This document shows, piece after piece, positions 8,177 through 16,598 of a stretch of 64,000 nucleotides of DNA. The stretch is taken from the NCBI GenBank assembly GCA_965203045.1, contig OZ241850.1, positions 1,550,001-1,614,000 of the forward strand. The letters are read 5' to 3'. The notes beneath the pieces were generated by a model. It saw only the letters and a program-made list of their open reading frames with translations. It had not been told where the DNA came from and ran no database searches. The number at the start of each line of letters is the position of its first letter. The stretch's first letter is position 1. The stretch comes from G965203045 sp965203045. Its GTDB lineage: Bacteria > Pseudomonadota > Gammaproteobacteria > PS1 > Pseudothioglobaceae. Made by a program: the position numbers and the translations under genes.

Positions 8177-9233
8177 AATCAACAATCTCTAAATCAAAGC
8201 CTTTTAAAGCATTTAACTTTCTTGGGCCACCTAAAATACGCATTTTACCAACTCCTAATTCATTTAAAATCTGCGCACCAATACCAAAAGTCTTTATATC
8301 ATCGCTATCTTGATAATTTATAGTTTTATCAATATGGTCTAATAATTGGGTGTTATTTTCTTTTCTTAGTAATAATAATACCCCAGACTTTGCTTTAGCA
8401 ATTTTGACTAACGCTTTGTTTATAGGTATTTTTTTATCCGCACTTAATAATACATCATCGAGTGTGTTTTGCATATGTACCCGTACCAAAGTTGGATTAT
8501 TTTTATCAATTTTACCTTTGCTTAAACTTAGGTGAATTTCATCACCAATAACATCTCTAAAAACAGTTAAAGTCCAATTACCATAAGCATTTTTAAATGG
8601 TTTTTGAGTGATTTTTTGTATTGTTTTCTCAGTTTTTAGACGATAGCGAATTAAATCTTCAATTGTGCCTAATTTAATATTATGTTTTTGGGAAAAATGC
8701 ACTAAATCATCATAACGTGCCATAGAACCGTCTTCATTTAAAATCTCCACAATTACCGAACTTGGCTCAAAACCAACAAGACTAGCAAAATCACACCCGG
8801 CTTCAGTATGCCCTGCTCTGGTCAATACACCGCCATTTCTAGCCATTACTGGGAAGATATGTCCGGGTTGGACGATATCACTTGGCTTAGCGCCTTTGGC
8901 AATAGCAGCTTTTATAGTTGTTGCTCTATCAGCCGCTGATATGCCTGAGGTAACACCGCTGCTAGCTTCAATAGAGATGGTAAAATTAGTGCTAAAATTA
9001 GTCTGGTTATTATGCACCATAAGAGGCAAATTTAGTTGTTTACAACGTGCTTCACTTAAAGTCAAACATACCAAACCCCTACCGTGTGTTACCATAAAAT
9101 TAATAGCATTGGCGCTAATCTTGTTAGCAGCGATAACTAAATCACCTTCGTTTTCACGGCTTTCATCATCAAGCAAAATAATCATTTTACCTGCCAAGTA
9201 GTCAGCTAATAATTCTTCTATGCTTGATTTCAT
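8163..9233 (-). CDS. ribB: 3,4-dihydroxy-2-butanone 4-phosphate synthase with degenerate GTP cyclohydrolase II domain (RibBX type)
   Basis: The N-terminal half (to about residue 205) makes the four-carbon riboflavin precursor from ribulose 5-phosphate; it keeps DDESRENEGDLVIAA near residue 21 and RAGHTEAGCDF near residue 138. The C-terminal half is shaped like GTP cyclohydrolase II but lacks the zinc cysteines: the segment aligning with RVHSECLTGDVF reads RVHMQNTLDDVL, and no CxC follows. It is therefore probably not a cyclohydrolase, matching the RibBX class known in proteobacteria. The 356-residue length is typical of the fusion. ATGA overlap with ribE upstream, 14-nt overlap with ribH downstream. 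Confidence 0.93.
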   Translation of the reverse strand: MKSSIEELLADYLAGKMIILLDDESRENEGDLVIAANKISANAINFMVTHGRGLVCLTLSEARCKQLNLPLMVHNNQTNFSTNFTISIEASSGVTSGISAADRATTIKAAIAKGAKPSDIVQPGHIFPVMARNGGVLTRAGHTEAGCDFASLVGFEPSSVIVEILNEDGSMARYDDLVHFSQKHNIKLGTIEDLIRYRLKTEKTIQKITQKPFKNAYGNWTLTVFRDVIGDEIHLSLSKGKIDKNNPTLVRVHMQNTLDDVLLSADKKIPINKALVKIAKAKSGVLLLLRKENNTQLLDHIDKTINYQDSDDIKTFGIGAQILNELGVGKMRILGGPRKLNALKGFDLEIVDYENC

Positions 9234-9823
9234 CTAGTTTTTATAAATTTTTCTATATATTTTGCTAGCATATCTACTTCTACATTGATTTTATCGCCAC
9301 TTTTTAAATACTTAAAATTAGTGTTATTAAAAGTATGTGGAATAATATTAGCACTAATAGTATTATTGTTGATACTATTGATAGTCAAACTTACACCATT
9401 TAGGCAAATTGAGCCTTTAGTGATACAATATTTAATAATATCACTGGTTAACTCAACATCAATAATGTGATGTTTATGAAGCGGTTTAATGGCTTTAATA
9501 ACAGCAGTATTATCAATATGTCCACTGACTAAATGTCCGCTGATACCTTGATTAAGAGCTAGTGATTTCTCTAGATTAACCACACTACCAACTTCTAAGT
9601 TAGCAAAATTGGTGCATTTTAGGGTTTGGTCTGAGACATCAATACCAAAATTATCACCGTCTTTATCAACCATTGTCAAACAAGCGCCATTAACAGCAAT
9701 ACTACTGCCTAAGTTAGTAGTGTCTATATTAAAATCAGGACTATTAATTGCAAAATAGGTATTGTGTTTGCTATGGGTTTTTTTACTAATGGTGCCTAGG
9801 GCTGTAATAATTCCAACAAACAT
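9230..9823 (-). CDS. ribE: Riboflavin synthase alpha chain
   Basis: Dismutates two lumazine molecules to riboflavin. The 197-residue product shows the expected internal duplication: each half has a lumazine-binding barrel, with N-terminal MFVGIITALGTI, NGACLTMVD and SGHLVSGHID, and second-half NGVSLTIN. It is the first gene of the ribE-ribBX-ribH-nusB-pyrG run. The 58 nt upstream show no FMN riboswitch-like structure. The stop overlaps the ribBX start in ATGA. Confidence 0.95.
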   Translation of the reverse strand: MFVGIITALGTISKKTHSKHNTYFAINSPDFNIDTTNLGSSIAVNGACLTMVDKDGDNFGIDVSDQTLKCTNFANLEVGSVVNLEKSLALNQGISGHLVSGHIDNTAVIKAIKPLHKHHIIDVELTSDIIKYCITKGSICLNGVSLTINSINNNTISANIIPHTFNNTNFKYLKSGDKINVEVDMLAKYIEKFIKTR

Positions 9824-9881
9824 AATAAACTCGCTAAAATGCGCTATTTTACCGTTAAATAGTAGCTATAACAGATTAAGG

Positions 9882-10130
9882 TTAGTTATATATCTCTACA
9901 ATATAAAATATATTAAAACCTTCAGAAGAACGTGCTGGACCTATTACTTTGGCGGGATAAATTTTGCCACGCGTGTTTGCTTGTTGTAGTGCTTGTTGTT
10001 TACTCTCAACAATAGTAACGTTTGCTGCTGGTACCCTATCGCGCTTTAAGCTTGGGAGTTTTACATAAGCATAATGTTCCTCTGCTACATTTGCCTTAGG
10101 ATGCTTGTCTAAATAGTAGCCTCTTACCAT
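9882..10130 (-). CDS. Small conserved protein of unknown function (82 aa)
   Basis: I do not recognise a named family. The product is small, soluble and basic in the middle (LPSLKRDRVPAANV), with no signal peptide, cysteine or membrane segment. Its start overlaps the yciI-like stop by one base (TAATG) and a good AGGAGG-like site sits just upstream inside that gene, so the two are co-translated. Codon usage matches its neighbours. The clean ribosome site and coupling support a real gene; function is open. Confidence 0.75.
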   Translation of the reverse strand: MVRGYYLDKHPKANVAEEHYAYVKLPSLKRDRVPAANVTIVESKQQALQQANTRGKIYPAKVIGPARSSEGFNIFYIVEIYN

Positions 10131-10426
10131 TATAGGAGGACTTGTTTAAAAGGCTTAACCACAAACGATTCATAAGCCCCAGATTCTAAATAAGGGTCTT
10201 TAGCTGCCCAATCTTGTGCCACTTGCAAACTATCAAACTCAGCAACTACCAAACTACCGCTAAAACCAGCATTGCCATCATCTCTATCAAGCAATGGATG
10301 CGGTCCTGCTAATACTAGTCGTCCTTGTTTTTTAAGTAATTTCAAACGCGCGATATGGGAGGTCCTTGCTTGCTTGCGCTTTGGCAATGAATTTTCTACA
10401 TCGGTTGAGATAATTGCATATAACAT
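10130..10426 (-). CDS. YciI family protein
   Basis: A 98-residue ferredoxin-fold protein of the YciI/YCII family. It shows the family's early R-x-x-H (ARTSHIARLKLLKKQGRLVLAGP) and the late block FDSLQVAQDWAAKDPYLESGAYES, where the conserved His and Asp residues of the family lie. Members are structurally known but their substrate is not. It is encoded 17 nt after dapB and overlaps the following 82-residue gene by one base. Confidence 0.85.
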   Translation of the reverse strand: MLYAIISTDVENSLPKRKQARTSHIARLKLLKKQGRLVLAGPHPLLDRDDGNAGFSGSLVVAEFDSLQVAQDWAAKDPYLESGAYESFVVKPFKQVLL

Positions 10427-10443
10427 AACTATTCCTTAAAAAT

Positions 10444-11175
10444 TTATAAACTTAGCACATCATCCATACTATAAAGCCCAGCTTTATTTTGTTTAGCAAG
10501 CCATATTGCAGCTTTTATGGATCCACTAGCAAAAGCTATACGCGAACTTGTGCTATGGGTGATTTCTAGGTATTCATTATCTAAAAAGAAATAAGTACTG
10601 TGCTTACCAACCGCCTCACCACCGCGAATACTTGCAAAGCCAATGGTATTTTTAGCACGCGGCTTGTGGTCGTTCTGCCTATTATAGACAGCGCTTTTTT
10701 TTAGGTCTCGTCCTAGTGTATTGGCAATTACCTCGCCCATTTTAAGGGCTGTCCCCGAAGGGGCATCAACCTTGTGGCGATGGTGGGCTTCAACAATTTC
10801 AATATCTGCTGAACTACCTATCGTATTGGCGGTTTTTACTAATAATTTAAGCATTAAATTAATGCCAATACTCATATTTGGTGCAAAAACAATTGGTATT
10901 TTTTTAGCATATTTTTTAAGTTTTAGCAATTCTTTATTAGAAAAACCTGTAGTGCCAATAACCATTTTTTTAGCAGTTTTAGCACAAATATCTAAATAAT
11001 TTAGGGTGGCAATGGGTCTGGTAAAATCAATTAAAACATCAAAATCAAGTTTAAGGGAAGACAGATCATCACCTTTGTCTAGTTTTGCCTCTATGTTAAC
11101 TGCAAAATCTTTACTGGCTTTAACTAAACTACGTCCCATTTTGCCAGAAGCACCGCTAATTATGATTTTTGTCAT
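10444..11175 (-). CDS. dapB: 4-hydroxy-tetrahydrodipicolinate reductase
   Basis: Reduces hydroxy-tetrahydrodipicolinate with NAD(P)H in lysine and diaminopimelate synthesis. The 243-residue protein has the Rossmann start ISGASGKMGRSL and the catalytic segment EAHHRHKVDAPSGTALKMGE near residues 128-147. It is shorter than the E. coli enzyme (273 residues), mainly from deletions in the nucleotide-binding half, but the key His-His-x-x-Lys and Pro-Ser-Gly-Thr elements are intact. It heads a three-gene operon. The 174 nt upstream, towards the restriction island, contain no gene. Confidence 0.95.
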   Translation of the reverse strand: MTKIIISGASGKMGRSLVKASKDFAVNIEAKLDKGDDLSSLKLDFDVLIDFTRPIATLNYLDICAKTAKKMVIGTTGFSNKELLKLKKYAKKIPIVFAPNMSIGINLMLKLLVKTANTIGSSADIEIVEAHHRHKVDAPSGTALKMGEVIANTLGRDLKKSAVYNRQNDHKPRAKNTIGFASIRGGEAVGKHSTYFFLDNEYLEITHSTSSRIAFASGSIKAAIWLAKQNKAGLYSMDDVLSL

Positions 11176-11349
11176 GGTTTAAAGAAGCTAAATAGTTGCA
11201 TTATACTTTGGTTTTTTAAAATGAAGTTGGGTTAAGTTGGTAATGCTTATTATCTTTACATAGTAAAAGTTAAATTCGTAACAATCTTTTCACTAAAAAC
11301 TCTAAGTTTTGTACTCACACCTTCTTTGAATACCAAATCATTTATATGA

Positions 11350-12575
11350 TTAAGATATTGCATTCCTTAATTTGATATTATAATTTTCTATATCTTTTAA
11401 AAGTGCTTCATTAAAAGAAGTATTTTCACCATTTTTTGCAACTACTTGTTCCGAATCGTCAAATCTATTTTTAAAGAATATCTTAGGTGATTGTTCTTTA
11501 AAAACAATAAAATCTCTTTTTATCTCTTTATGCTTATCTTTATGAATATAAATTAAATTTCTGTAATCATCAATTATTTTATATTCTCCTTTATTTCTTA
11601 CAAATGAAAGAGGGACTATATGATGTAATTCATAGTTATTTATTTTTTGAATTTTATGATTTCTAAAATAAAGATTTTTTGGTGTACTACTTCTTCTTAG
11701 TTCAAATATTCCTATATTCTCACTAGTATTTAATTTGAAAAAATCCTTACCCCCTATATTAAAAACCTCAAAGTAAATAGTGGTCTTAAATAATGAAAAT
11801 AATTGTTGTGTTTCATTTCTCCAATTATGATAATCTCTTTTTTCTGTTTTATTCCTAGCAAATCTATTTGGGTCACAATATTTTTTTATATTCTTTAGAA
11901 CTTCCTCTTTACCATTAGTACTTAATCTTCTGTACTCTCTCAATAATTCTATTTTTTCGTTCCCATCTAAATTTTCATTGTCACTAAATATGAGAGTATA
12001 TTCTTCAAATGAAAATCTATCTCTCCTAAGTTCACTTAAATCAATTGCTTCTACTAGATTAGTTAGAGAACTACCTAGCATTTTCTCTATACCTTTAGTA
12101 AATATTCTATATTTCAGAAAAATACTTCGTGCTTTTAACATTTTTATTGCTTCTTTTGTAAGTTTTATGTAGTCGTATGAAGTCCTTTTTTCTGTGTTTT
12201 GTATCAATTCATCTTTTTTATTGTATTTATGGCAAAACCCAGCACGACTAAAATCCACAAAAAATGTTTTTTTATAGAATTTGCACCAATTCCAGTATTA
12301 TTTACAAGCGCATAATATCGCGGATACTTCTCTTCCAATTCTATCATTTTGTTTTCATCTTGCATAGACCAGTCACCTCTTGGGACTTCAAGTTTATCTT
12401 CTTTAACTAATTCATAAATATTCCCTAATATGTAAAGAACTTTATCTAAGTCATATCTTTGATGTTGTGATCTATGTGTTCCTCTATAATCATCTCTTGT
12501 TACTCTATGAACGATATAAATCAAAAATTTATTATTTGGATCTATATCTAAAATTTTTTGTAGATATTCGTTCAT
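11350..12575 (-). pseudogene. Frameshifted HNH-type restriction endonuclease (probable Type IIS)
   Basis: Two overlapping frames make one protein. The first runs from the ATG at 12575 and, if unshifted, ends at 12204; the second runs to a stop at 11350. At residues 101-103 the first frame reads ATA AAA AAA, an A-AAA-AAA slippery heptamer (A tract 12267-12273). A -1 shift gives SIKKTFFVDFSRAGFCHK and a full 408-residue product. Near merged residue 316 is an HNH nuclease motif, ELHHIVPLSF, followed by DDYRNLIYIHKDKHKEI. It is downstream of two DNA methyltransferases, in the arrangement and sizes of MboII-like (GAAGA) systems. Either one A was lost and the gene is dead, or slippage restores it. 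Specificity is a guess. Confidence 0.8.
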
Positions 12576-12584
12576 ATTTATTTA

Positions 12585-13379
12585 TTAATAGGTATATGTT
12601 TGTTCCAATAAAGACAGTTTTTCATTTGCTAATTCAACATACTTCAAATTACTATCACAACATAAAAAATTTCTTTCTAATTTTTTAGAGACGATCGCAG
12701 TTGTTCCAGTTCCAACAAAACAATCTAAAACAACATCATCTTTATTTGAAGATACTTGTATTATTCTTTCTATCATTTCTAATGGCTTTGGGGTCGCGTG
12801 TTCTATTTTTATTACCTTACCATTTATTTTATTTTTATGTCTTTCGCTTGCTATATGCCAAACGTCACCGCATAATTTACCATGTTCATTTGGGAACCAT
12901 CTTGTTCCATCTTTTTTCAAAATTCCCTTTAAAGTAGCATGTTTCATTCTTTCTTTTGATTCATATTCAATCCTTACATCATCAGCATTAAATACTTTTA
13001 AGTTTCCTTTTGAAAAAAATAAAATTGTTTCTTGATTGGGGATAAACCTCTTTTTTGTATATGTAAAACCATCTCTTTTGTCCCAAGTAATCCAATTTTG
13101 AAAATTCAACCCTTTTTTGATTAAATAAGATAATATGAAAGCACTATTATATGGAGTATTGAATATGTAGATACTTGCCCCTTTTTTTAATTTAGGAATA
13201 ATAGCATCAATCCATCTATAAGTAAAATCAAAAAAATCTTCCTCCGAATTGAATTTGTCCCAATCTCCTTTATTTAAAAAATAAGGAGGATCAATAACCG
13301 CTAAATCAACATACTCACTATCTATACTATCAATATATTCAAAGCAATCTGACAATACTATTTTATTCAATTTTTCCAT
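12585..13379 (-). CDS. Site-specific DNA methyltransferase M1 (probable N6-adenine, beta group)
   Basis: Transfers methyl groups from S-adenosylmethionine to DNA to protect it from the adjacent nuclease. The 264-residue protein has the catalytic motif IV DPPYF at residues 30-34 and the cofactor motif I LDCFVGTGTTA near residues 218-228, the beta-group order. DPPY favours adenine-N6. Length is close to the first methyltransferase of MboII-type systems. It overlaps the second methyltransferase gene by 17 nt and ends 10 nt before the nuclease start. The island is even richer in A and T than its neighbours, which suggests acquisition. Confidence 0.9.
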   Translation of the reverse strand: MEKLNKIVLSDCFEYIDSIDSEYVDLAVIDPPYFLNKGDWDKFNSEEDFFDFTYRWIDAIIPKLKKGASIYIFNTPYNSAFILSYLIKKGLNFQNWITWDKRDGFTYTKKRFIPNQETILFFSKGNLKVFNADDVRIEYESKERMKHATLKGILKKDGTRWFPNEHGKLCGDVWHIASERHKNKINGKVIKIEHATPKPLEMIERIIQVSSNKDDVVLDCFVGTGTTAIVSKKLERNFLCCDSNLKYVELANEKLSLLEQTYTY

Positions 13380-14232
13380 ATTTTTCAGCTTCTTTTAGTT
13401 TTTTGTCAATTATAGTTTTATAACTTTTTACTACTTCATAGCCTATATAATTCCTTTTCCATTCCTTAACCACTTTTAATGTTGTCCCCGAACCTGCAAA
13501 AGGATCAAGGACAACATCACCAACAAAACTGAATAATCTAACACACCTTTCAACAATACTTTCTGGCATTAAGGCGCAATGAGCACCAAATGCTAAATCT
13601 TTTTTATTAGGAACTGGAATATTCCATATTTGCTTTGTAAATTCCACCCACTCCTTTTGCGTAAGTTTACTTTGGTTTTTAATTTCTAGAGATGAATTAT
13701 TTTTTGGCTTGCCCTCCTTTACAAAAACACTAATGAATTCTATTGTATTTTGAGCATAAAAATTTCTTGGGTATGGATAACTTCCAAACATTAAACTTTT
13801 TCTGGGATTTGTCCTATTCCAAATATAAACATCATATAAATTTATTTTCTCGATTGATTTAAGTATAGAACTTTCAATATCAGACGATATGTTAAAAATT
13901 TTTCTTGTGTGGTTTTCAGAAAAAACTATTTTTGGAATTGGCATTAAGGGTGTATTTATGACTAATTTCCCATTTGGCTTCAATACTCGCACACATTCAT
14001 TCCAAACCAAAAGCATTTGTTTTATATAAGTATTATAATCTTTTATATCGCCAATTTGTGCTCTTGCTTTTGTATTAGTTTTTTTATTTTGATAGCCATC
14101 AAGTGAATAATTTTTTACATTATAATACGGCGGAGACGTGATGATTAAATGAACGCTATTATTTGGTACTTCTTTCATATATCTCGCGTCCCTAATAAAA
14201 ATTTTATTTATAAAATCGTTGTTTTTTTGCAA
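13363..14232 (-). CDS. Site-specific DNA methyltransferase M2 (probable N4-cytosine or N6-adenine)
   Basis: Second modification enzyme of the island, as expected for an asymmetric recognition site whose two strands are methylated separately. The 289-residue product has motif IV TSPPYYN at residues 32-38 and motif I LDPFAGSGTT near residues 242-251. A serine-led SPPY is typical of N4-cytosine enzymes. The usual N-terminal strand (KIFIRDARYMKEVP) lies upstream of the first ATG, so the TTG at 14232 is the likely start. A stop lies two codons before it. It is the first gene of the M2-M1-R operon. Confidence 0.88.
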   Translation of the reverse strand: MQKNNDFINKIFIRDARYMKEVPNNSVHLIITSPPYYNVKNYSLDGYQNKKTNTKARAQIGDIKDYNTYIKQMLLVWNECVRVLKPNGKLVINTPLMPIPKIVFSENHTRKIFNISSDIESSILKSIEKINLYDVYIWNRTNPRKSLMFGSYPYPRNFYAQNTIEFISVFVKEGKPKNNSSLEIKNQSKLTQKEWVEFTKQIWNIPVPNKKDLAFGAHCALMPESIVERCVRLFSFVGDVVLDPFAGSGTTLKVVKEWKRNYIGYEVVKSYKTIIDKKLKEAEKYGKIE

Positions 14233-14374
14233 TTTTTAGCACATTAAAGACTCTATTACATAAATTGCTCCTTTATACTACTATCACATCCCGTAAAAGA
14301 GAACAAATGGTTTTTAGAGGTAAAATAAAATTTACGCACTTGTAAATTTAAGGGATTTACTTCCTGTTTTGAAG

Positions 14375-14908
14375 TCAAAAGACGCTATTGTCCCCATACT
14401 TATAAATTCTTCTTGAATCATAAGCCCAATGCAACAATGACTGCCGCTGTTTAGGCCTACAAGACTCATCGTCCGCGTAGCAATTTCTTATAATTTGTGT
14501 TAAGTGTCTTCGATATGCTTTCCACCTTTTGATTTGTCTCTTATCGTCCTCGCTTCTTCTACCGAGGTAATATCTACAATACCATTGGAACCAACCTCTA
14601 GGGTCTTGAGGGTGAATCCATCCTTTGTTCTGCCACACTTCAAGTGGTTGGCTTGCGTTAACGCCAAAATAATTTAATTCTTTGTATTTTTTTCCATCCG
14701 CTGATAATTTTGCTTTCTTAAACCAAGATTTTGGTAAATCACAAGGCTTATCACTAAAATAAACACCGCCAAATACACCCATTTCTAGCATTTGTTTGGG
14801 GGTTAGCTCTGGCTTGAAATTAGGGTCAAAATTTTTACCAACTGGCTCACTTAAAACATAGTAGTAGTTTTTTTGATAATCATCTGTGCATTTAACTTTT
14901 TTCATCAC
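14375..14908 (-). CDS. Conserved protein of unknown function (177 aa)
   Basis: A soluble, basic, tryptophan- and tyrosine-rich protein. The C-terminal half holds strongly patterned segments (HPQDPRGWFQWYCRYYLGRR, QIKRWKAYRRHLTQI, CRPKQRQSLLHWAYDSR) that I associate with a widespread but uncharacterised family found in bacteria and some eukaryotes. Several Cys, Arg and His residues could bind nucleic acid or metal, but I see no catalytic motif. It overlaps the upstream NAD(P)-binding gene by 4 nt (ATGA). No function is assigned. Confidence 0.8.
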   Translation of the reverse strand: MMKKVKCTDDYQKNYYYVLSEPVGKNFDPNFKPELTPKQMLEMGVFGGVYFSDKPCDLPKSWFKKAKLSADGKKYKELNYFGVNASQPLEVWQNKGWIHPQDPRGWFQWYCRYYLGRRSEDDKRQIKRWKAYRRHLTQIIRNCYADDESCRPKQRQSLLHWAYDSRRIYKYGDNSVF

Positions 14909-15534
14909 CCTGAAATTACAGGCATTTTGCCTATGTATTTTTTATTATCAATTAAATTAATGAGAACTTGTGCTACTTTTTTCCTGCTTGTAAATAGTTC
15001 AACCGGCCCACCTTCAGTTAGTGCGTAACTTTTAAGCGGTTTGGTAGATCTAGTGAGTTTTAATATTCTCACCACAGTCCAATCTAAATTTGAATTCTGT
15101 AGAACTTTTACATGCTCAATACCATCATTAACCCGCTTTGGGTCAACTATACTAACTGCTATATTAAGTATCCTATCCACAATAGACGGCTTATCTCCAA
15201 TCATACGCACCCCAGTACCTGTAAGACTTAAAACTCGGCTTAGTTTGTGGGCTTTCATTGCATTTACAATATTTTGCATACCTTTGGTTTGCATTAAAGG
15301 GGCAGAGCCTTTTATATGTCCAACAACACTAATAATAGCCTCTGTCCCACTTATAGCTTTATGAACGTCTTGGTAATTTATGATATCACCTTGTATAATT
15401 TTCACATCACTTGGTAAAATTTTTTTTGAGCTTTCCCTATAAACAAAAACGCTTAGGCTATGACCTTTTTCGCGCGCATAGCGTACGACTTCCATGCCCG
15501 TTTTTCCTCCTGCTCCAAAAATGCAAATATTCAT
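14905..15534 (-). CDS. NAD(P)-binding atypical SDR / NmrA-like protein
   Basis: A 209-residue Rossmann-fold protein. The dinucleotide-binding loop FGAGGKTGMEVVRYA sits at residues 5-19, followed by the GDI and VVGH strands of atypical short-chain dehydrogenases (BVR-B/NmrA-like). No YxxxK catalytic pair is evident, so it may sense or bind NAD(P) rather than act as a classical reductase. It is coupled to the next gene by an ATGA overlap. Substrate unknown. Confidence 0.8.
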   Translation of the reverse strand: MNICIFGAGGKTGMEVVRYAREKGHSLSVFVYRESSKKILPSDVKIIQGDIINYQDVHKAISGTEAIISVVGHIKGSAPLMQTKGMQNIVNAMKAHKLSRVLSLTGTGVRMIGDKPSIVDRILNIAVSIVDPKRVNDGIEHVKVLQNSNLDWTVVRILKLTRSTKPLKSYALTEGGPVELFTSRKKVAQVLINLIDNKKYIGKMPVISG

Positions 15535-15551
15535 ATATAATGCTCTTATTA

Positions 15552-16403
15552 CTAATTAGCTGGTGAGGTGTTTTTGCCTATGGCGGCATAGAAGCCACAC
15601 CAGCTAAATATTGCCTCAAACAAAGTAAACCCTGAAAAGAAAATTAGGAGCGGACCCCACGATGTAGTAATAGCCCAAACAAGAAGGCCTACCGATAAAA
15701 TAAGTCTAATAATTCGGTCTTTTTTTCCAATATTTTTTTGCATCCCCCGCACCGAGCCTTTGGCAAAGCTTTTCAGAACAGTTTTATATAACAAACCAAC
15801 AACAAAGGCAAAGATATACATAATGAGGATATACCCCCAGCCAAAAGGTGATTTAATAAAACTAATTGGAGATTCTTCAAAAAAGTCGCGCTTTAGTTCG
15901 GGAACCAAATTAAGCACACTAACCACTTCTTTAGTGTCAAATGCCTCTATCTCCCCAACAGCAAGGGAATACTTAGTATCATTGTTGGTACTTGATACAA
16001 TGATGCGATAAGTCCCTGCTTCTGCTTGGGCCTTATATTGGCCACCATCCCAGTAGGTGCTTTGCCCAAATGGTTCAAAAAAGAGCTCCCATTTGGCACT
16101 TTCACCCCCAATGGTTGCTAGCAAGTCATCACCCTTGTAAATATCAGCTGTAACGTCTTTTTTTAGATTATCAATATCAGGAACTAAAATTCCAACATAA
16201 AGGTCAAATGATTTATTCGTTTTGATTGTATAGATATGCGGTTTACCAGAAAGCTTATTGTAATATGCCTTGGAGATTTCTGCATCCACCACCGCTATCT
16301 CTGAGCCTTTTACAACTCTTGGTTGGTGTCCAAGAACTGGGTTAGCCAAAAGAGTGAGCATGCTCAGAAAAAGTATTGAAATAATTGTTGGTGTGAGTTT
16401 CAT
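15552..16403 (-). CDS. Exported/membrane protein with C-terminal DUF2892 domain
   Basis: A 283-residue fusion. Residues 1-25 form a signal peptide; about 26-180 are a periplasmic beta-rich region rich in Tyr, Asp and Lys with no family I can name. A membrane helix follows near 187-206 (GWGYILIMYIFAFVVGLLYK), then a DUF2892 two-helix hairpin at 223-283 starting KNIGKKDRIIRLILS and containing the usual late cysteine (SWCGFYAAIGKNT). DUF2892 occurs in small inner-membrane proteins, some attached to rhodanese domains such as YgaP. The fusion suggests a periplasmic sensor or carrier anchored by this hairpin; function is unknown. Confidence 0.8.
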   Translation of the reverse strand: MKLTPTIISILFLSMLTLLANPVLGHQPRVVKGSEIAVVDAEISKAYYNKLSGKPHIYTIKTNKSFDLYVGILVPDIDNLKKDVTADIYKGDDLLATIGGESAKWELFFEPFGQSTYWDGGQYKAQAEAGTYRIIVSSTNNDTKYSLAVGEIEAFDTKEVVSVLNLVPELKRDFFEESPISFIKSPFGWGYILIMYIFAFVVGLLYKTVLKSFAKGSVRGMQKNIGKKDRIIRLILSVGLLVWAITTSWGPLLIFFSGFTLFEAIFSWCGFYAAIGKNTSPAN

Positions 16404-16462
16404 ATTAAAATATTTAATTAATTATTTTGGTATTAAACTATCAATACCAGCCTTTTGTTGTA

Positions 16463-16483
16463 CCGATTTCTTTTAAGAATCGG
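16463..16483 (-). terminator. Hairpin downstream of tRNA-Ser
   Basis: CCGATT and AATCGG arms enclose TCTTTTAAG, giving about nine pairs with one bulged base, 11 nt beyond the tRNA 3' end. There is no T-run after it on the minus strand, so it may be a processing or Rho-assisted end rather than an intrinsic terminator. Confidence 0.3.
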
Positions 16484-16493
16484 AGATTGCATT

Positions 16494-16581
16494 TGGCGGA
16501 GAGAGAGGGATTTGAACCCCCGAAGCATTGCTGCTCACACGCTTTCCAAGCGTGCTCATTCGACCACTCTGACATCTCTCC
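16494..16581 (-). tRNA. tRNA-Ser (anticodon GGA)
   Basis: On the minus strand the acceptor arms GGAGAGA and TCTCTCC pair fully, CCA is encoded (TGG at 16494-16496), the anticodon loop contains TTGGAAA with anticodon GGA, and the T arm carries GGTTCAAATCC. A long variable arm between them marks a class II serine tRNA, giving 88 nt including CCA. It reads serine UCC and UCU codons. Confidence 0.97.
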
Positions 16582-16598
16582 AACAATGTGCATTATAC

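Noticed and set aside
9842..9868. Imperfect inverted repeat GCTATTT...AAATAGTAGC between ribE and the 82-aa gene
   Set aside because: Has a bulge and no T-run in the gene direction; not convincing as a terminator or FMN riboswitch.
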